Source of the DNA: Vanrija pseudolonga
Lineage: Eukaryota > Basidiomycota > Tremellomycetes > Trichosporonales > Trichosporonaceae
DNA: 64,000 nucleotides
NCBI RefSeq assembly: GCF_020906515.1
Contig: NC_085854.1
Span: 1,178,001 to 1,242,000 of the forward strand
Direction: 5' to 3'
Position 1 is the first letter of the stretch, and the number at the start of each line of letters is the position of its first letter. A model generated the notes under the pieces. That model saw only the letters and a list, made by a program, of their open reading frames with translations. It did no database searches and was not told where the DNA came from. Position numbers and translations under genes: made by a program. This document shows, piece by piece, positions 35,073-46,659 of this stretch.

Positions 35073-35839
35073 CGATTGAGGCATATACACATTGCAACGA
35101 CATGACGAGTGTAAATACTACATAGTTGATAATGCCAGTGCCAGGGCAAGTGCTGATGGCCGAAGGGTGTGCACGGCGTTTGCCACAATAGCAATGCTTG
35201 GCAAGCCGCGTTGGTGCTGTTGCTGCGCACTGCGTCGTCGTCTTGTGCAGTGACAGGACAATACATAGGGCCACCGACCGACCAAGGGGTACCAAGGGGG
35301 GTGTGCTGATGCGCCGCAGTCCGCCGCCGAGCATTGTAGGTGCGCAGCAAAGGACTACCGACTTGCCGAGCCAAACGAGGGGGTGCTAGGCCGATTTGGA
35401 CCACGACGACCAATTGTGGCTGCGGAGTGCTGGAAATAACCCCTGAGGCAAAGGGTGTGACCGCGTCATGGCACGCGCCGTGGCGCACACGACCACAAGC
35501 CACAAGGCGACGCCGGGCCGGGAAGCGGGGCTGGGCTGCAGCTGGGCTGCAAGTGACTCTGGATCAAAGTTAACAATAGGGACAATGGCTGGGGTGATAC
35601 CTGTGGGGGATGGAGAAGACTGCGCATCTGGACCATGCTGCTGCTGCTGTCGGCTGCTGCGACCACCACCAGCCAGTCAGCCAGTCAGCCTCTAGGCAAT
35701 GTAGCGAGCAACGATTGACCGAGAGAGCTTGTGGGTGTGTGCCTTGAAACTGTTCCAGGGAAGGGATGGGAGGATTACTTTGCAGTCATGACAACCCACA
35801 TCAACCGCAGACGACTGCGACTGCGCGTACCTCCTCAAC

Positions 35840-35879
<40 letters not shown>

Positions 35880-36183
35880 TGCTGCGCATTTTCGTTTCTG
35901 GTCAGGCGAGCAAGCACACGCCTGCACAAGACCTCTGCATCCTCTCCAGTGACATCCTCTCCACCGAGACAACAACAGAGTCGCCGACAACAACAACAAT
36001 AACATCAGCACGACTGGTAGCAGCAGCGCGCGACACGGCCCCACCCACGCCCACCACCGCCCGCCGAGCCGATAACAACAGATCCCCCACCCATCGCTAT
36101 CGCACACCGCCGCCGCCGCGCAACTGCAGCAGCAGCAGCAGCTCCACCGGCCGTCCGTTGTGAGGCCGGGTAGCTGCGCTTTC
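35073..36183. promoter_or_regulatory. Upstream region and repeat-rich leader of the Stealth gene
   Basis: 1.1 kb without a credible gene. An upstream ATG at 35788 opens a short frame encoding a poly-alanine run through a CTG tract and stopping at 35952. From 35791 to 36183 no further ATG occurs (393 nt), and CAA, CAG and CTG triplet runs are frequent, suggesting a long leader. Confidence 0.45.
35843..35875. repeat. (CTG)11 trinucleotide run
   Basis: Eleven perfect CTG units, followed by an interrupted CTCCTGCTG. It lies about 310-340 bp before the Stealth-gene ATG, in the probable leader. A shorter CAG run is at about 36127-36142. Confidence 0.9.
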
Positions 36184-39109
36184 ATGACCCCTCCCCCTCT
36201 CTACTCCCGGGCAACAGACTCGCCGCCCGCAGCAGGTTACAGCACGTCTTATGAACCTCCAAGTCCGCAGACGCCCACCTTTCGCCCCGACCATTCTTCC
36301 CCAAACTCGCCTGCATCAGCACAACCTCAACAACGCCGGTGGACTCGCGTGTCGTCGTCGTCGTCGTCGGACCAGCCCAACCGCCCACCTGCAGCTGGTA
36401 TCCGCATCATGCCCCGCCACGTCCGGAACCTGCTCACGCCGCGCGTGCTCACCCCGATCCTGTTGTGGATGTCGGCAATATGGCTGGTACACCGATTCTT
36501 GTTTGCCATCCCCTTGCCGTCGCTCACGACCATCCTCCCGGGACAACAAGCGTCGAACCACCATCTGTCGGACAAGTACCCGCCCCCGCCGCAGCGCGAG
36601 GGCGAGGACTCACTCGACTCGCTCAACCCGCTATACCGCCCACTGGCGCCCCTCGCACAGCCAAATGCTCCCTTCCCCCGCCTCAGGCCGACCCGCTTCC
36701 TTCCCAGCCGCTGCCTCGAGGCGTGGCTCGCCGAGGGCGAGTTGATATGCGACACGGACGAGCTGGGGCCCGAGGAGACGCTCGACGCGACATGGCTCTG
36801 GGTCAATGGCTCAGACAGGCGGTGGAAGGACGAAATGGTTTACTGGCGCCAACAAGAGGGCATTTACTCGCCAGAGCACCACTTCCGGTCAGTTGAGGAA
36901 TGTGGCACGAATCGATCGTGACTAACTTCCTTTACAGTGAGCAAAACGAGCTCGTATACTCGATGAGGTCGGTCCTCGCGGCTCTGGGTGGACATATCAA
37001 GACGATCCACTTGATCGTGTACGATTATGCGTTCAACGTAACTCGCGACCTCTCCTTGCTCCCAGAGTCGACCATTGAGGTGTTGGAGGAGAAGGTCAAC
37101 GCCAGAGGCGTGGCGCCCGATCAGAGTGGAGACTCTAACGTCTCGCCTGCGCTGGCTCATCATCTCGAGTCCCATTGGCGTGTGGCCCAGACACCAACGT
37201 GGCTCGACTTCTCGCGACTGGACCCCAGCTCGCCTTCTCATCCATTTTACGTCAATCAGACGCATGAGGAGGAACAGGAGCCGCAAAGCGAAATGCAGCA
37301 GGGTCTATCAAACGACACCAGGCCACTAGCCGCCCCCTTGCACCCCAGGTTCCGCTACGCTACGCATTCCGAGATCTTCCACCTCCCAACAATCGAGAGA
37401 GACGCCATGACCATGGAGAGCGGCGAAAGGGAATGGAGAGAGATGCAGTGGCGCAAGAACGCCCTGCCGACCTACAACTCGATGTCCATCGAGAGCCGTG
37501 TTGGCTGGCTGCCGGGTTTGGCAGATGTGTCCCTTGCCCTCAACGATGACTTCTTCGTTATCCGCCCCCATGCGGTAGGTCCATCGTCTCTTCGTCTCTT
37601 CCAACGCTAATTCTCAAAGGTGTCTGACTTCCACTCGCCTTTGTACGGAAACGTCATCCGCTTTGAACCCGGAGTTCGTCTTGTCTGTGAGCTCACGCGC
37701 TGACGACCCAGTGGAACCAGCAGATTAAGCCCAACCTTGACAAGACGAGGATCAATGACGCCGGTGAAATGGGTGGTCTCTACCATGCCAACTACTTGCT
37801 GTCGCAGCGATTCCCTCGTCGCAGGCGTCCCTACTTTGCTCACGCCCCCAAGGTCATCACGCGTGGCCTTCACCACGAGTCGAGCCTTATCTTCAAGGAG
37901 GCTTTGACGGTCAGCAGCTCGAGACGCTTTCGCGAGATGAAAGTCGGACACGGAGACACTCAAATGCAGTGGCTCCTCTCGCACATGAGGGTAAGTGCAA
38001 TCCTGTCATACAGCCGAGCTGCCTAACACCTCAGGTTGAACGTTGGCGCGAGGCCCTCCTCTGGACTTTCATCGTCGCCAACCTCGGTGGCGCTGACGGC
38101 AAGCTGGGTCACGAGGCGCGTGATCAGATTCGCGAACTCTTTGGACTGGAGCGCGGTAAAGACGACGATGTCGTCCAGATCGAGGTGCACCGTGGACCTC
38201 GTTGGACTCTGGAACGGGCGCGGATGAACTCCAACTTTGACCAGGCCCACTGGGAGGCCCCGAAGGCCACCGAATTCTTGTGGTGTGAGCATCCTTGGGA
38301 CTCGTATCGCGCAGGCGCTGACCCTCCGAAAGCTTCTCTCGATGGCCACATGCCTAATATTCTCCCGCCCGGCGCCGATGCCAAGCAAAGGGATCAGTGA
38401 GTGATAAGACAGTTGGCCGTGGCTAACAAACGCAGGTGTGTGTTTGATCTTGAACGCTGTTTTGGTACTTTTTGGGTTCGCGAAGCGAACACGTCTGCCG
38501 CCAGCATGTTCAAGAGGTTGGCATTCGAATCCTCAGAATGCGGAGACTGCCGTACGTGTCAGATGTCGAGCGGTCGAAGCTGACATGTCAGTGCTCATGG
38601 CCCTTGTGACTGCCTCTGGACCTCTTGGGCTCTCAGCATTCTTCCCGTCCCCCAATGCGACTTACACAAACCCCCTAAACCCAGCGCAGCCGTTCCCCGA
38701 CTACGTTCCTCCGCCCCACCTCCCATTGACGGCGACCTGGCAGGCAGCCAACTTCTCGATTCAGAACGTCATGACGACGACCGCGCTTCCTGGTGAAGTG
38801 GTCAACCTCAGGACGTACACCATGCACCTGCTGTCGAGGTACATCTACATCTCTGGTAAGTCTGGCACCTCTTGACACAGACTAACGGGACAAGGTAAAT
38901 CCGTGTCACACTTCCACATGCTCAAGGACCCCACACATGCCAAGAAGGTTGTCAAGATGCTCGATGACAACCCCAATGTGTCCATCCTCGGCATGAACGA
39001 CGACATTATCAAGGGTTACGACGAAGTAAGGGCGACAATAAACGAATGGTTTAACTCGCGTTGGCCGACGCCGGCCGTCTGGGAACGCGCGTGGCAGGGC
39101 AGGGCCTGA
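36184..39109 (+). CDS. Stealth-family sugar phosphotransferase, Xpt1-like
   Basis: A probable Golgi sugar-1-phosphate transferase. The Stealth family includes human GNPTAB, bacterial capsule phosphotransferases and Cryptococcus Xpt1 (xylosylphosphotransferase on O-glycans). The ATG at 36184 gives a Pro/Ser-rich cytosolic tail ([15 protein letters not shown]), a membrane anchor ([21 protein letters not shown]) near residue 85-105, then the family blocks: CR1 [15 protein letters not shown] near residue 200, CR2 [22 protein letters not shown] (across an intron), CR3 [37 protein letters not shown], and a later block with [32 protein letters not shown]. Xpt1 is the nearest named relative by context of lineage; the donor sugar is inferred, not read. 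It converges on the SLT-like gene with 203 bp between stops. Confidence 0.8.
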
Positions 39110-39312
39110 AAGGGCATAATAGCATCAGAATCAACCCACCATATGTACCATGCAACACTTGGCATTTAGCGAGTTAGTCAGTGTGGCTGGCCGGGCACGA
39201 GGTCAAATGCTCGCATGAGTTTTACTACTAAAGATAATCTGCAATAAGGAGGCACAGGGAAAGAGCAAGATGCTGCGGCCGGCGCAACAACTTGTCCAGG
39301 TGGCAAGCCCCC

Positions 39313-40703
39313 CTAGCAGTTCTTGAGGTTGACTAGAAACGTCAGCAATTGTTCAGCGGCGCTCCAACTCACAGTATTGGCCAATGCTGTAGCCCTCCTT
39401 GCCCTGCATCCAGCCGTTGACCGTCTGGTAGAGGTAGTCGAGGTTGTTCTGGGCGAAGCAGTTGCCCTGGGACTTGGCACGGGTGGCGTCGGCAACGGTC
39501 ATGCCAACGCGCCATCCATTGTAGTTGCCGAGGGCCTACGAATGGTTAGCTTCATGAAGCCTGTTGTTGCAACACGACAAGACGCACAGCAAGAGCGTTG
39601 CCGTTGTTCTGCGCCAGGACCTGGGAGAAGTACTCGGCACCCTTGCCAATGTTGAAGTCGACGTTGTAGCAGCTGAGGCGGTTAGATTTTCCTTCTTTGC
39701 TCTAATGCCCAACTCACTCTCCGCCCGGAGCATCGCCACAGTGCGCGGCAATCAGCTGCATGAGGCCGGACTCGCCGTTGCCACCAGTGACAGTCGGGTT
39801 GCAAGTCGACTCCTGCAGAGCAATACTGGCGAGGAGAATTGGAGGAACTGGGGGCTTTAGCCGCGAACGCGAACGCTACACAGGGCCTACTCACTGCCGT
39901 ACTGGTTGCCGTACTGCTCAAACTTGCTAATGTAAGGAGCGCAGGGTGCGAAAGGACCGTCGGCGGTCAGCGTCTTGTACTTGAGGTCGGCGAGGGTGAC
40001 GTGAGGAGGGTTCCAGCCACCGGCGTCGATGCCACAGTTGAGCCAGCCCTCGGAGCCGTTGGGGTTCTCGGGCGAGGCGTCGGAGGGGCCACACTGGCTG
40101 GAGCGAGGCGTCAGCTTGGCGTGTGACATCCCGAAACAGGAAACTCACGAGTCACCGATGTTGAGGAGGCCACCGCTGCTCGAGCCTCCCGAAGAACCGC
40201 CACTCGAGGGCGTGGGGGTCGGCTTGGCGGCGGGGGCCGCGGCGAGGTTGTTGAATGCGTTGGACTGGGGCGTCAGAACCAAGCTAGAAAGCGAGCTAAG
40301 CGCAGCGACCTACATCAGACGACGTCTCAGCCGCGGGGGAAGGGTCAGCGGGGGACGGGGCCTGGTCGGCACCGGCGTCAGCAGCGGCGGCGCTGGGCGA
40401 AGGGGCAGCCTCAGCCGGAGTCGGGGCTGCAGACGCGGCCGCGGGCGAAGGGTCGGCGGGGGCGGACTCGGGCGAAGGAGCCGCCTGGGCCGGGGAAGGC
40501 GCGGCGGCAGGGACCTGGGCCTTGGTCTTGGCCTTGCAGGTGCGCTTGCGGTAGCGGCGGCGCGTGTCGAGCTCGGCGGCGACGGCCCGGCCAGCGGGGC
40601 GGAATTCGTCGCGCGCGACAGGGAGATTGCGGCCGCCGTGCGGGGCAGCGATGGTGAAGGCCGGGAGGAGGGCCACGAGGGCGAGGGCGGAGATGGCGAC
40701 CAT
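39313..40703 (-). CDS. Secreted SLT/GH23-like lytic transglycosylase-domain protein
   Basis: A secreted protein with a lysozyme-like soluble lytic transglycosylase fold. The start at 40703 gives a signal peptide (MVAISALALVALLPAFTIAAP), a basic pro-like segment (DTRRRYRKRTCKAKTK), a long Ala/Pro/Ser linker with repeated PSPA units, and GGSSGGSSSGG. The catalytic domain starts at QCGPSDASPENPNGSEGWLNCG, continues PYISKFEQYGNQYG, IALQESTCNPTVTGGNGESGLMQL (Glu in QES is the expected catalytic acid), FNIGKGAEYFSQVLAQNNGNALLALGNYNGWRVGMT, and ends NNLDYLYQTVNGWMQGKEGYSIGQYFNLKNC. Eight or so cysteines suit an extracellular protein. About six introns. Such domains are known in fungi; the substrate (bacterial wall, chitin or own wall) is not established. 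Confidence 0.87.
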
Positions 40704-41868
40704 TGTGAGGTGGCTGGGTGGGTGTCGGACTGGGGGTGATGAGTGAGTGTCGGGGGAGACGTGCGGTCGTCTGGGAGCCTGCTACCAGTAGCAACTGCAA
40801 GGGTATGAGAGAGAGGGAGTGTGAGGTGGTCGCAGACCGAGAATCCTTTGTAGTAGTGGGTGAGTAGAAGAGTCAACAATGCACGCTTGGGTATGTTTGG
40901 TGTGGTTTAGCTGGGTGCGGTGCATCTGGCGTCTGGCATGGAAGAGTCGCACGCGGGCAGCGAGGCAAAGGGGGGGTTGCATGTCGGGAACCCGCCCGCT
41001 ATACCGTTGCACCCCGTATTGCACCGCGGCAAGGAGCGGCGCGCTCCTCCCAAAGGGACGTGACAAGTGAACCAAGGGTCGCTTTTTCGGCACGTTAGGC
41101 CGTTTCGACGTCTCCTTCCCCGAGCAAGACGCGCAGCAACATGTCGAGAATAGGTCAATAGCCGCTGCAATGTTCGGTCGGCGACGAGCAGCCCGACGAC
41201 GACGACGACGACGACGACTGCGATAGCTCGTCGTGCTCACCGAGCATTGTCTTGTGCATGCTGCATTTTGCTTTGTCAAAGGAGGACACTGTTTTTCTCT
41301 TTTGTCTCGACGTGACGGGTCGCGGGAGGATCGAGGGTGGAGGCGAAACGCGTCCAACGCCACTCACATTAATGCGGGGCCCGGGCCTCCCCCTGGCACT
41401 GCCGCGCCTTGCCTCGTGCACCCACACACAACGCAGCGTAGCATGCCTTGGCAGCCAGGGGGTAGGGGTGCACCTTTCCTTTATTGTCTGGCTGGCGTCC
41501 CATAGTATGCGTGGGAGGCTGCCTTGATCTGGCCATCCCTTGGATCCTTGAAGGAATGTTTGTGGGCAGGCAACCCCATTAGACAGCCTAGACTGCACGG
41601 AGACCGCGCATAAGAGACGGACGGCTAAGTGAAAGATGCCTGGGGCGTTCACATTCTGCCTCGGCAGCCAGCAGAGGTGGTGGTCGCGATTTGATCCCGT
41701 TTACGTGGTTTCCATGCAGTTGACACGTGAAAAATCACGTGCTCGCAGCCGCTCACTCAACCCCGTCACCGTTGATGTCACTGGTTGTTGTCTAGCGACT
41801 CAAGGTGTCCGTCTTCCTCATCCTCCGCATCGTCTCCTTCACACCTCGGCCTCTGCTCAACTCCCAAA
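40704..41868. promoter_or_regulatory. Divergent promoter SLT-like / CSN5 with two CACGTG boxes
   Basis: 1.2 kb with no gene. A (CGA)n run is at 41194-41218. Two CACGTG boxes at 41725-41730 and 41737-41742, separated by AAAAAT, lie 127-144 bp before the CSN5 ATG and probably belong to its promoter. Confidence 0.5.
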
Positions 41869-43376
41869 ATGGAGGCCGCAGCGCGTAGCACCTTTGAAAT
41901 CAACAACAACGTCCAGGTTGGTTTGCTTGAGGGTCCACACGCTGACGACCACAGCTGCTCGGCGCAGCCGACCAGGCCTTCCTCTATGACGACAAGGCTC
42001 TTCGGCAACAGGCGCCTTGGGAGAATGAGTGGGTGCAAGCCCGCGATAGCGATACCCTGGGATTCCTTGCTGACATGAGCCTCACAGCCCGCACTACTTC
42101 CAGACGGTCAAGATCTCGGCCGTCGCGCTGATCAAGATGGTATGACTTGCGCTCGTGGCCTGGCTGACGTTGCAAGACTATCCACGCGCGCTCGGGTGGC
42201 CAGTACGAGATCATGGGCGTCATGTACGGCAAGGTTCGCGACCACACCTTCTGGATCATGGACGCTGCCGCTCTCCCTGTTCAAGGAACCGAGACGCGTG
42301 TGAACGCTGGTGTTGAGGTTCGTCGAGCTGATGGAAGCAATGCCCTTGGCTGACCTAGTCCCAAGGCCTACGAATACATGGTGCAATTCCAGGCCGCGAA
42401 TAAGACTGCTGGAAAGAATGAGGAGCTTTGTGGATGGTACCACTCGTACGTTGCCGTCAGCCCGTCGTCGTCGTCTTGTCCTCACCCCGTCTAGGCACCC
42501 TGGCTACGGTTGCTGGCTGTCGGGTATCGACGTCAACACTCAACTCACCAACCAGAAGTTCACCGACCCATACCTGGCCGTTGTGGTATGTTGATTCTGA
42601 CCACTACTGGACCATTGCTGACGGCTCAGATTGACCCCAACCGCACCGTGTCCGCCGGCAAAGTCGAGATTGGAGCGTTCCGCACCTTCCCCGAGGTGAG
42701 TGAGCTCGACGCAATCTGGAAACAACTAACCATTTGAAGGGCTACACACCACCCTCAGCGGGAAGCTCCGAGTACCAGTCGATTCCCATCGACAAGATCG
42801 AAGACTTTGGCGCACACGCCAACGCCTACTACCCGCTCAATGTTGAGATCTACAAGTCTAAGGCCGACGAGCAGCTTTTGGAACTGCTGTGGAACAAGTA
42901 CTGGGTTGCCACTCTCAGTCAAAGTCTCATCCTCACGGTGCGTTGTTGTGCGCTCAGACTTTGTTCCTTGCTGACCCCTCAGAACCGCGCCTACGGCACC
43001 TCTCAGATCAAGGACCTGAATGCCAAGCTGAGATCCACCACCGATGGGAAGCTTTCAGAGTCGACTTCGGAGCTCAAGTTGAAGGCTCCTCCTCCGACTC
43101 TGGAATCGGCCGGCGATAAGGGCAGCAAGAAGAAAGAGGACCCATATGTTGGAGTGGAGACGACTGCGTCGGCGCTCAGTGGACCTCACAAGGACAGGCA
43201 AGTGGAAATTGTGAGCGCCGATATTGACTCGTCACAGCCTTCAGATCGCGAATGAGATCCAGAACGGCATCACTGTGCAGGTGATTAAGAACCAGCTCTT
43301 CAACCAGCGCCTTGATAGTGCTGCTAGCCCAGAGGCGGCGTCTGCGGCCGTCAGTGGAACATTCACCACGGCGTAA
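41869..43376 (+). CDS. CSN5: COP9 signalosome subunit 5 (JAMM deneddylase)
   Basis: Metalloprotease that removes Nedd8/Rub1 from cullins. The start at 41869 ([16 protein letters not shown]) leads across introns to [63 protein letters not shown], and the JAMM motif [16 protein letters not shown] with both His and the Asp; the upstream Glu is in YEIMGVM. Then [28 protein letters not shown] and [15 protein letters not shown]. About seven introns. The last one begins with GC rather than GT (43198-43237, GCAAGT...CACAG, 40 nt). Only this choice restores the conserved C-terminal [24 protein letters not shown]; ignoring it gives an early stop. Catalytic residues are complete. Confidence 0.96.
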
Positions 43377-43944
43377 TGGACCACGACCTGAAAGTGAGGC
43401 GCCACTGCACATCGCCTGTGGCCTTCCATTGTACTTAGACTGTTCCCTATATGTACATAAGCTGCATCGACCGCGAGGCACAGAGCTCCACTGCATCAAC
43501 CCTGACTGCCCGCCTGGTGGTCTAAGAATGCATTGGCTGTTATCAATGTTGCTATTCGTGTAGCATGTAGCAGCCTCGGCGAGGTCGAGTCGGCCAAGTC
43601 CACCGGCAACCTTGGGTGGGGTGTCCAGGGACGTCCACGTGGCGTTGGATTGGGCGCGCCGCACGGTCCACCTGTCCACCTGGCGCGTTGCCCTCGTACC
43701 CCTCCCTCCCACGCACAGCTCAACCGTCGTCAATCGCCATTATCTGCCTCCCATCCATCCATACTCTGACTCTTTCTCATAGCGTTATACCCATACGTGA
43801 GGAGCCGACTCTGCGCACCAGCCCCGCAGGTCTCGCCAATTCGTCTGTCACTTAGACGGTGGCTCTCTGTCCCTCGTTACGTCAACAAGAGGGCGGTGCT
43901 TTCAACTTCTCCCCTTCGATAGCCATTGAAACCCACAACTTGTT
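43377..43944. promoter_or_regulatory. Intergenic region CSN5 to MKT1
   Basis: 568 bp between tandem genes. It should hold the CSN5 3' UTR and the MKT1 promoter. A weak 83-codon frame and short frames are present; nothing else could be named. Confidence 0.4.
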
Positions 43945-46659
43945 ATGCCTGTTCGAAACCTTGATGGCAAGTAGTCTGCTCTGCTTCATCCTGTCGTTCT
44001 GTCTGACGCTGTGCAGTGTACCTTCGCGAGCGCAAGCTCATACAGTCGGCGCCGCTGAGCGCGCTCGCCGGCACGCGACTCGGCATCGATGTCAACTACT
44101 ATGTTCGAACGCTACTCCAGGACCCCGACCAGAGGGAGCCTTTGATTGCGTCTACTGGTGGTCTTCCGCTGTCGCTTGCAAACCGCATTGAGAGCGATCT
44201 GCGTCAGCTCGACAAGGCCGGCATCAAGCCAGTCTTCGTCTTCTCTGGCCTGCCGCTCGCCTCGCGGCCCCTGCCGAAGGGTCCCAACTCGCAGATGGAG
44301 AGAGAGAACCATGTCAAGAACGAGGCGTGGAACTACTATGAGGACGGCCAGGTCGACAGAGCCGTCGTTGCCCTCACGCAGGTCCGTGGGGGCCTCTGGA
44401 TCGACCCCAACGAGGTCGTTCGCATCTTCCTCCGTGCCTTCAAGCATCGCTTCGTGGAGTATGTCATTGCTCCCTACCTCGCGTCGGCACAGGTAAGATG
44501 AACGCCTTGCCCACTCGTGCTGACTCCAGCTTGCATACCTGTTGAGACACCCCAAGGGCTACATTCACGCCATTTGGTCCGACTCGGAGACGCTCTTATG
44601 GTCGGTCGACAAGGTCATCACGTCGATTGAGTGGTCTGGCAACTTCACTTTCCTCGACAAGACGCGTGTCCGAACTGATCTTGGAATGACACCCGAGCAG
44701 TTCTTGGATCTCAGCCTGTTGTCGGGCTGCTCGCTGTTGCGCACATTCCCTCCCTACGCCGACAGCTTCCAAATCCGGGTCATCATTGACATTGTCCGTC
44801 ACTTAAAGACCGGCATCGCTGCGTGCCAGCAGTTCCGTGACCATCCCCAGATGAAGGCTCTCGGCTACACTGAGAGCTTCATGCGTGCAAGGTTGGCCGT
44901 CAAGTTCTCCCTCGTCCTCACGACTGAGGGAACCTGTCTGCCACTGCCTCTTGTGGTGCCGCCTCAAGGTGCAGTGGTGACGGCGACCGATGTCCCCTCG
45001 GACCTCGATGAGATCTTCTCGCCCCGCCTCCCTGACGAGCTCTACTTCCTGCTGTGCCGTGGTATGGTCTCGTCAAGCCTCGTTGGATACCTCACCTCCG
45101 GATACATCGATGAGAGACAGCCTCTGGCGGATTCGCCCGAGTACCGCCGGTTCATCAAGGATATCATCACCGAAGGCGCGACTTCTCCTCGGTGCACCAC
45201 CCTCGCCTTGCTGACAGCGGGCTTGCACCCCCAGTGGGCTCAGAAGCGTGTTGTAAGTTCTGCCACCTTAGTGTGGCACTGGCACAACTCATCACTGACC
45301 TCACCAGCACGCCCACTACTACTTTGACCAGCCCTATGCGCCACCACAGGGCGCCGTTGTCCCCATTGCGGACCCTCTCACGCAGACTCTGGTCGAAAAG
45401 TGTGCCACCTGGATGGTGCCTCACCATGTTGTTGGAGACGAGCTCCGGAGACAGAGCGTCAGTACGCCACATGTGGGCCATTGCTGACAACTTAGTCATC
45501 CACCATTGACCTCAAGCTGTGTATCGGCACGCTGGAGAAGGAGGAGACCGCAGCCTACACCAAGAAGGAGAAGGCAGCAAAGATCCTCGAGAAGAAGGAT
45601 GAAATCGTTGCCAACATCATCTGGAGGTTCCTGGATGTCCGAGGGTGAGTCTCTAGAGACCTTGGCTGTGCGGCTTTCGTTAGTTGACACAGTTCAGCTT
45701 TGTTAGTGCAAACCATCAGCAGACGGCTATGGGCAAGGCTTTCCATGCCGCCAGCGCATCTGCCCGTGTCACCGACAAGCTGCAGGAGGCCATTTACATC
45801 GTCCTGGAGCTCTTGAGGGCTGGCGTTGTTCACGGCCACAGGTTTGGCGGCCCCAATGCGCCACTTCTGTCTGGTGGTCCCAGCTTCGGGTCGGACGAGG
45901 AGCAGAGCAACACATTGCTCATTATGCGCGTTCTGAGTGTGGTCCCTCTGAACTTCCGGGTGAGGATACAGTGATGGCACGTTCGCAATTCAGTAAACTA
46001 ACTTCATTCTGCAGCCCGAGCAATGGGCGGGACCGCTCTCTCGTGAACTCTTGGTGTTCAACTCGTTTGTCAAGGCCACATCAAAGGCTCTCCGTCAGCT
46101 GCTTGAGGCGATCAACGTCCACATCCTCTTGACAGGGAATGCGCGCCGCATGCGTGACGACTACCTGGATATGTGCATTAGTATGTCTCACATGACCCGA
46201 AATTGATTGCAGTGTTGTTGACGTAAATCTAGGTCTTCCGTTCCAAAGCGACGTAAACACTGGATTCGGAATCCTTGCCAAGACGTATCTTGACGCGGCG
46301 ACGATCCACTTTGGTGATACTATCACCGAAGAGAACGCGGGCTCGGATGACGTGAAGCAGGCCAAGCAGTCTGCGCTCCAGTTTGTTGATCAGGCGTTCA
46401 CGGGCGTCAAGAGCCCAACGCAGGAAGTCGAACGAGGCTTCCGCTTTTGGGATGCAGTAAGTGGCTCGACGTTCCTGGACTCTACGTTGGCCCCCTCACT
46501 TTGTGCCTAGCTGACGGCCTCTCTCAGATCATGGTCGCCATACGTACACTTGACCAGGAACAGGGGCCCAAACCCTCCGTCGTCAACACGGTCATCCAGC
46601 CGGATATTATTGAGCAGTTTGAGCGGGCAGACAAGTGGCTGCGGCCGATGCGGCCATAG
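43945..46659 (+). CDS. MKT1: MKT1-like post-transcriptional regulator (XPG/PIN-like)
   Basis: Mkt1 works with Pbp1 on mRNA 3' ends and translation, using an inactive XPG-type nuclease fold. The first coding exon is 22 nt (MPVRNLD), followed by a GC-AG intron (43967-44016, starting GCAAGT, 50 nt), then VYLRERKLIQSAPLSALAGTRLGIDVNYYVRTLLQDP, which matches the Mkt1 N-terminus. Further: DLRQLDKAGIKPVFVFSGLPL, AYLLRHPKGYIHAIWSDSETLLW (XPG-I-like, with acids partly kept), FLDLSLLSGCSLLRTFPPY. The C-terminal part includes PEQWAGPLSRELLVFNSFVKATSKALRQLLEAINVHILL and LPFQSDVNTGFGILAKTYLD, typical of the Mkt1 C-terminal domain. About eight introns. Confidence 0.9.

Noticed and set aside
35731-36002. 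Poly-alanine or poly-cysteine frames through the CTG run as genes
   Set aside because: Short frames created by the triplet repeat, with no domain; better seen as leader sequence of the Stealth gene.
43198-43254. Early CSN5 stop using a GT donor at 43219
   Set aside because: It would need a 27-nt intron, shorter than any other in the window, and loses the conserved C-terminal segment.
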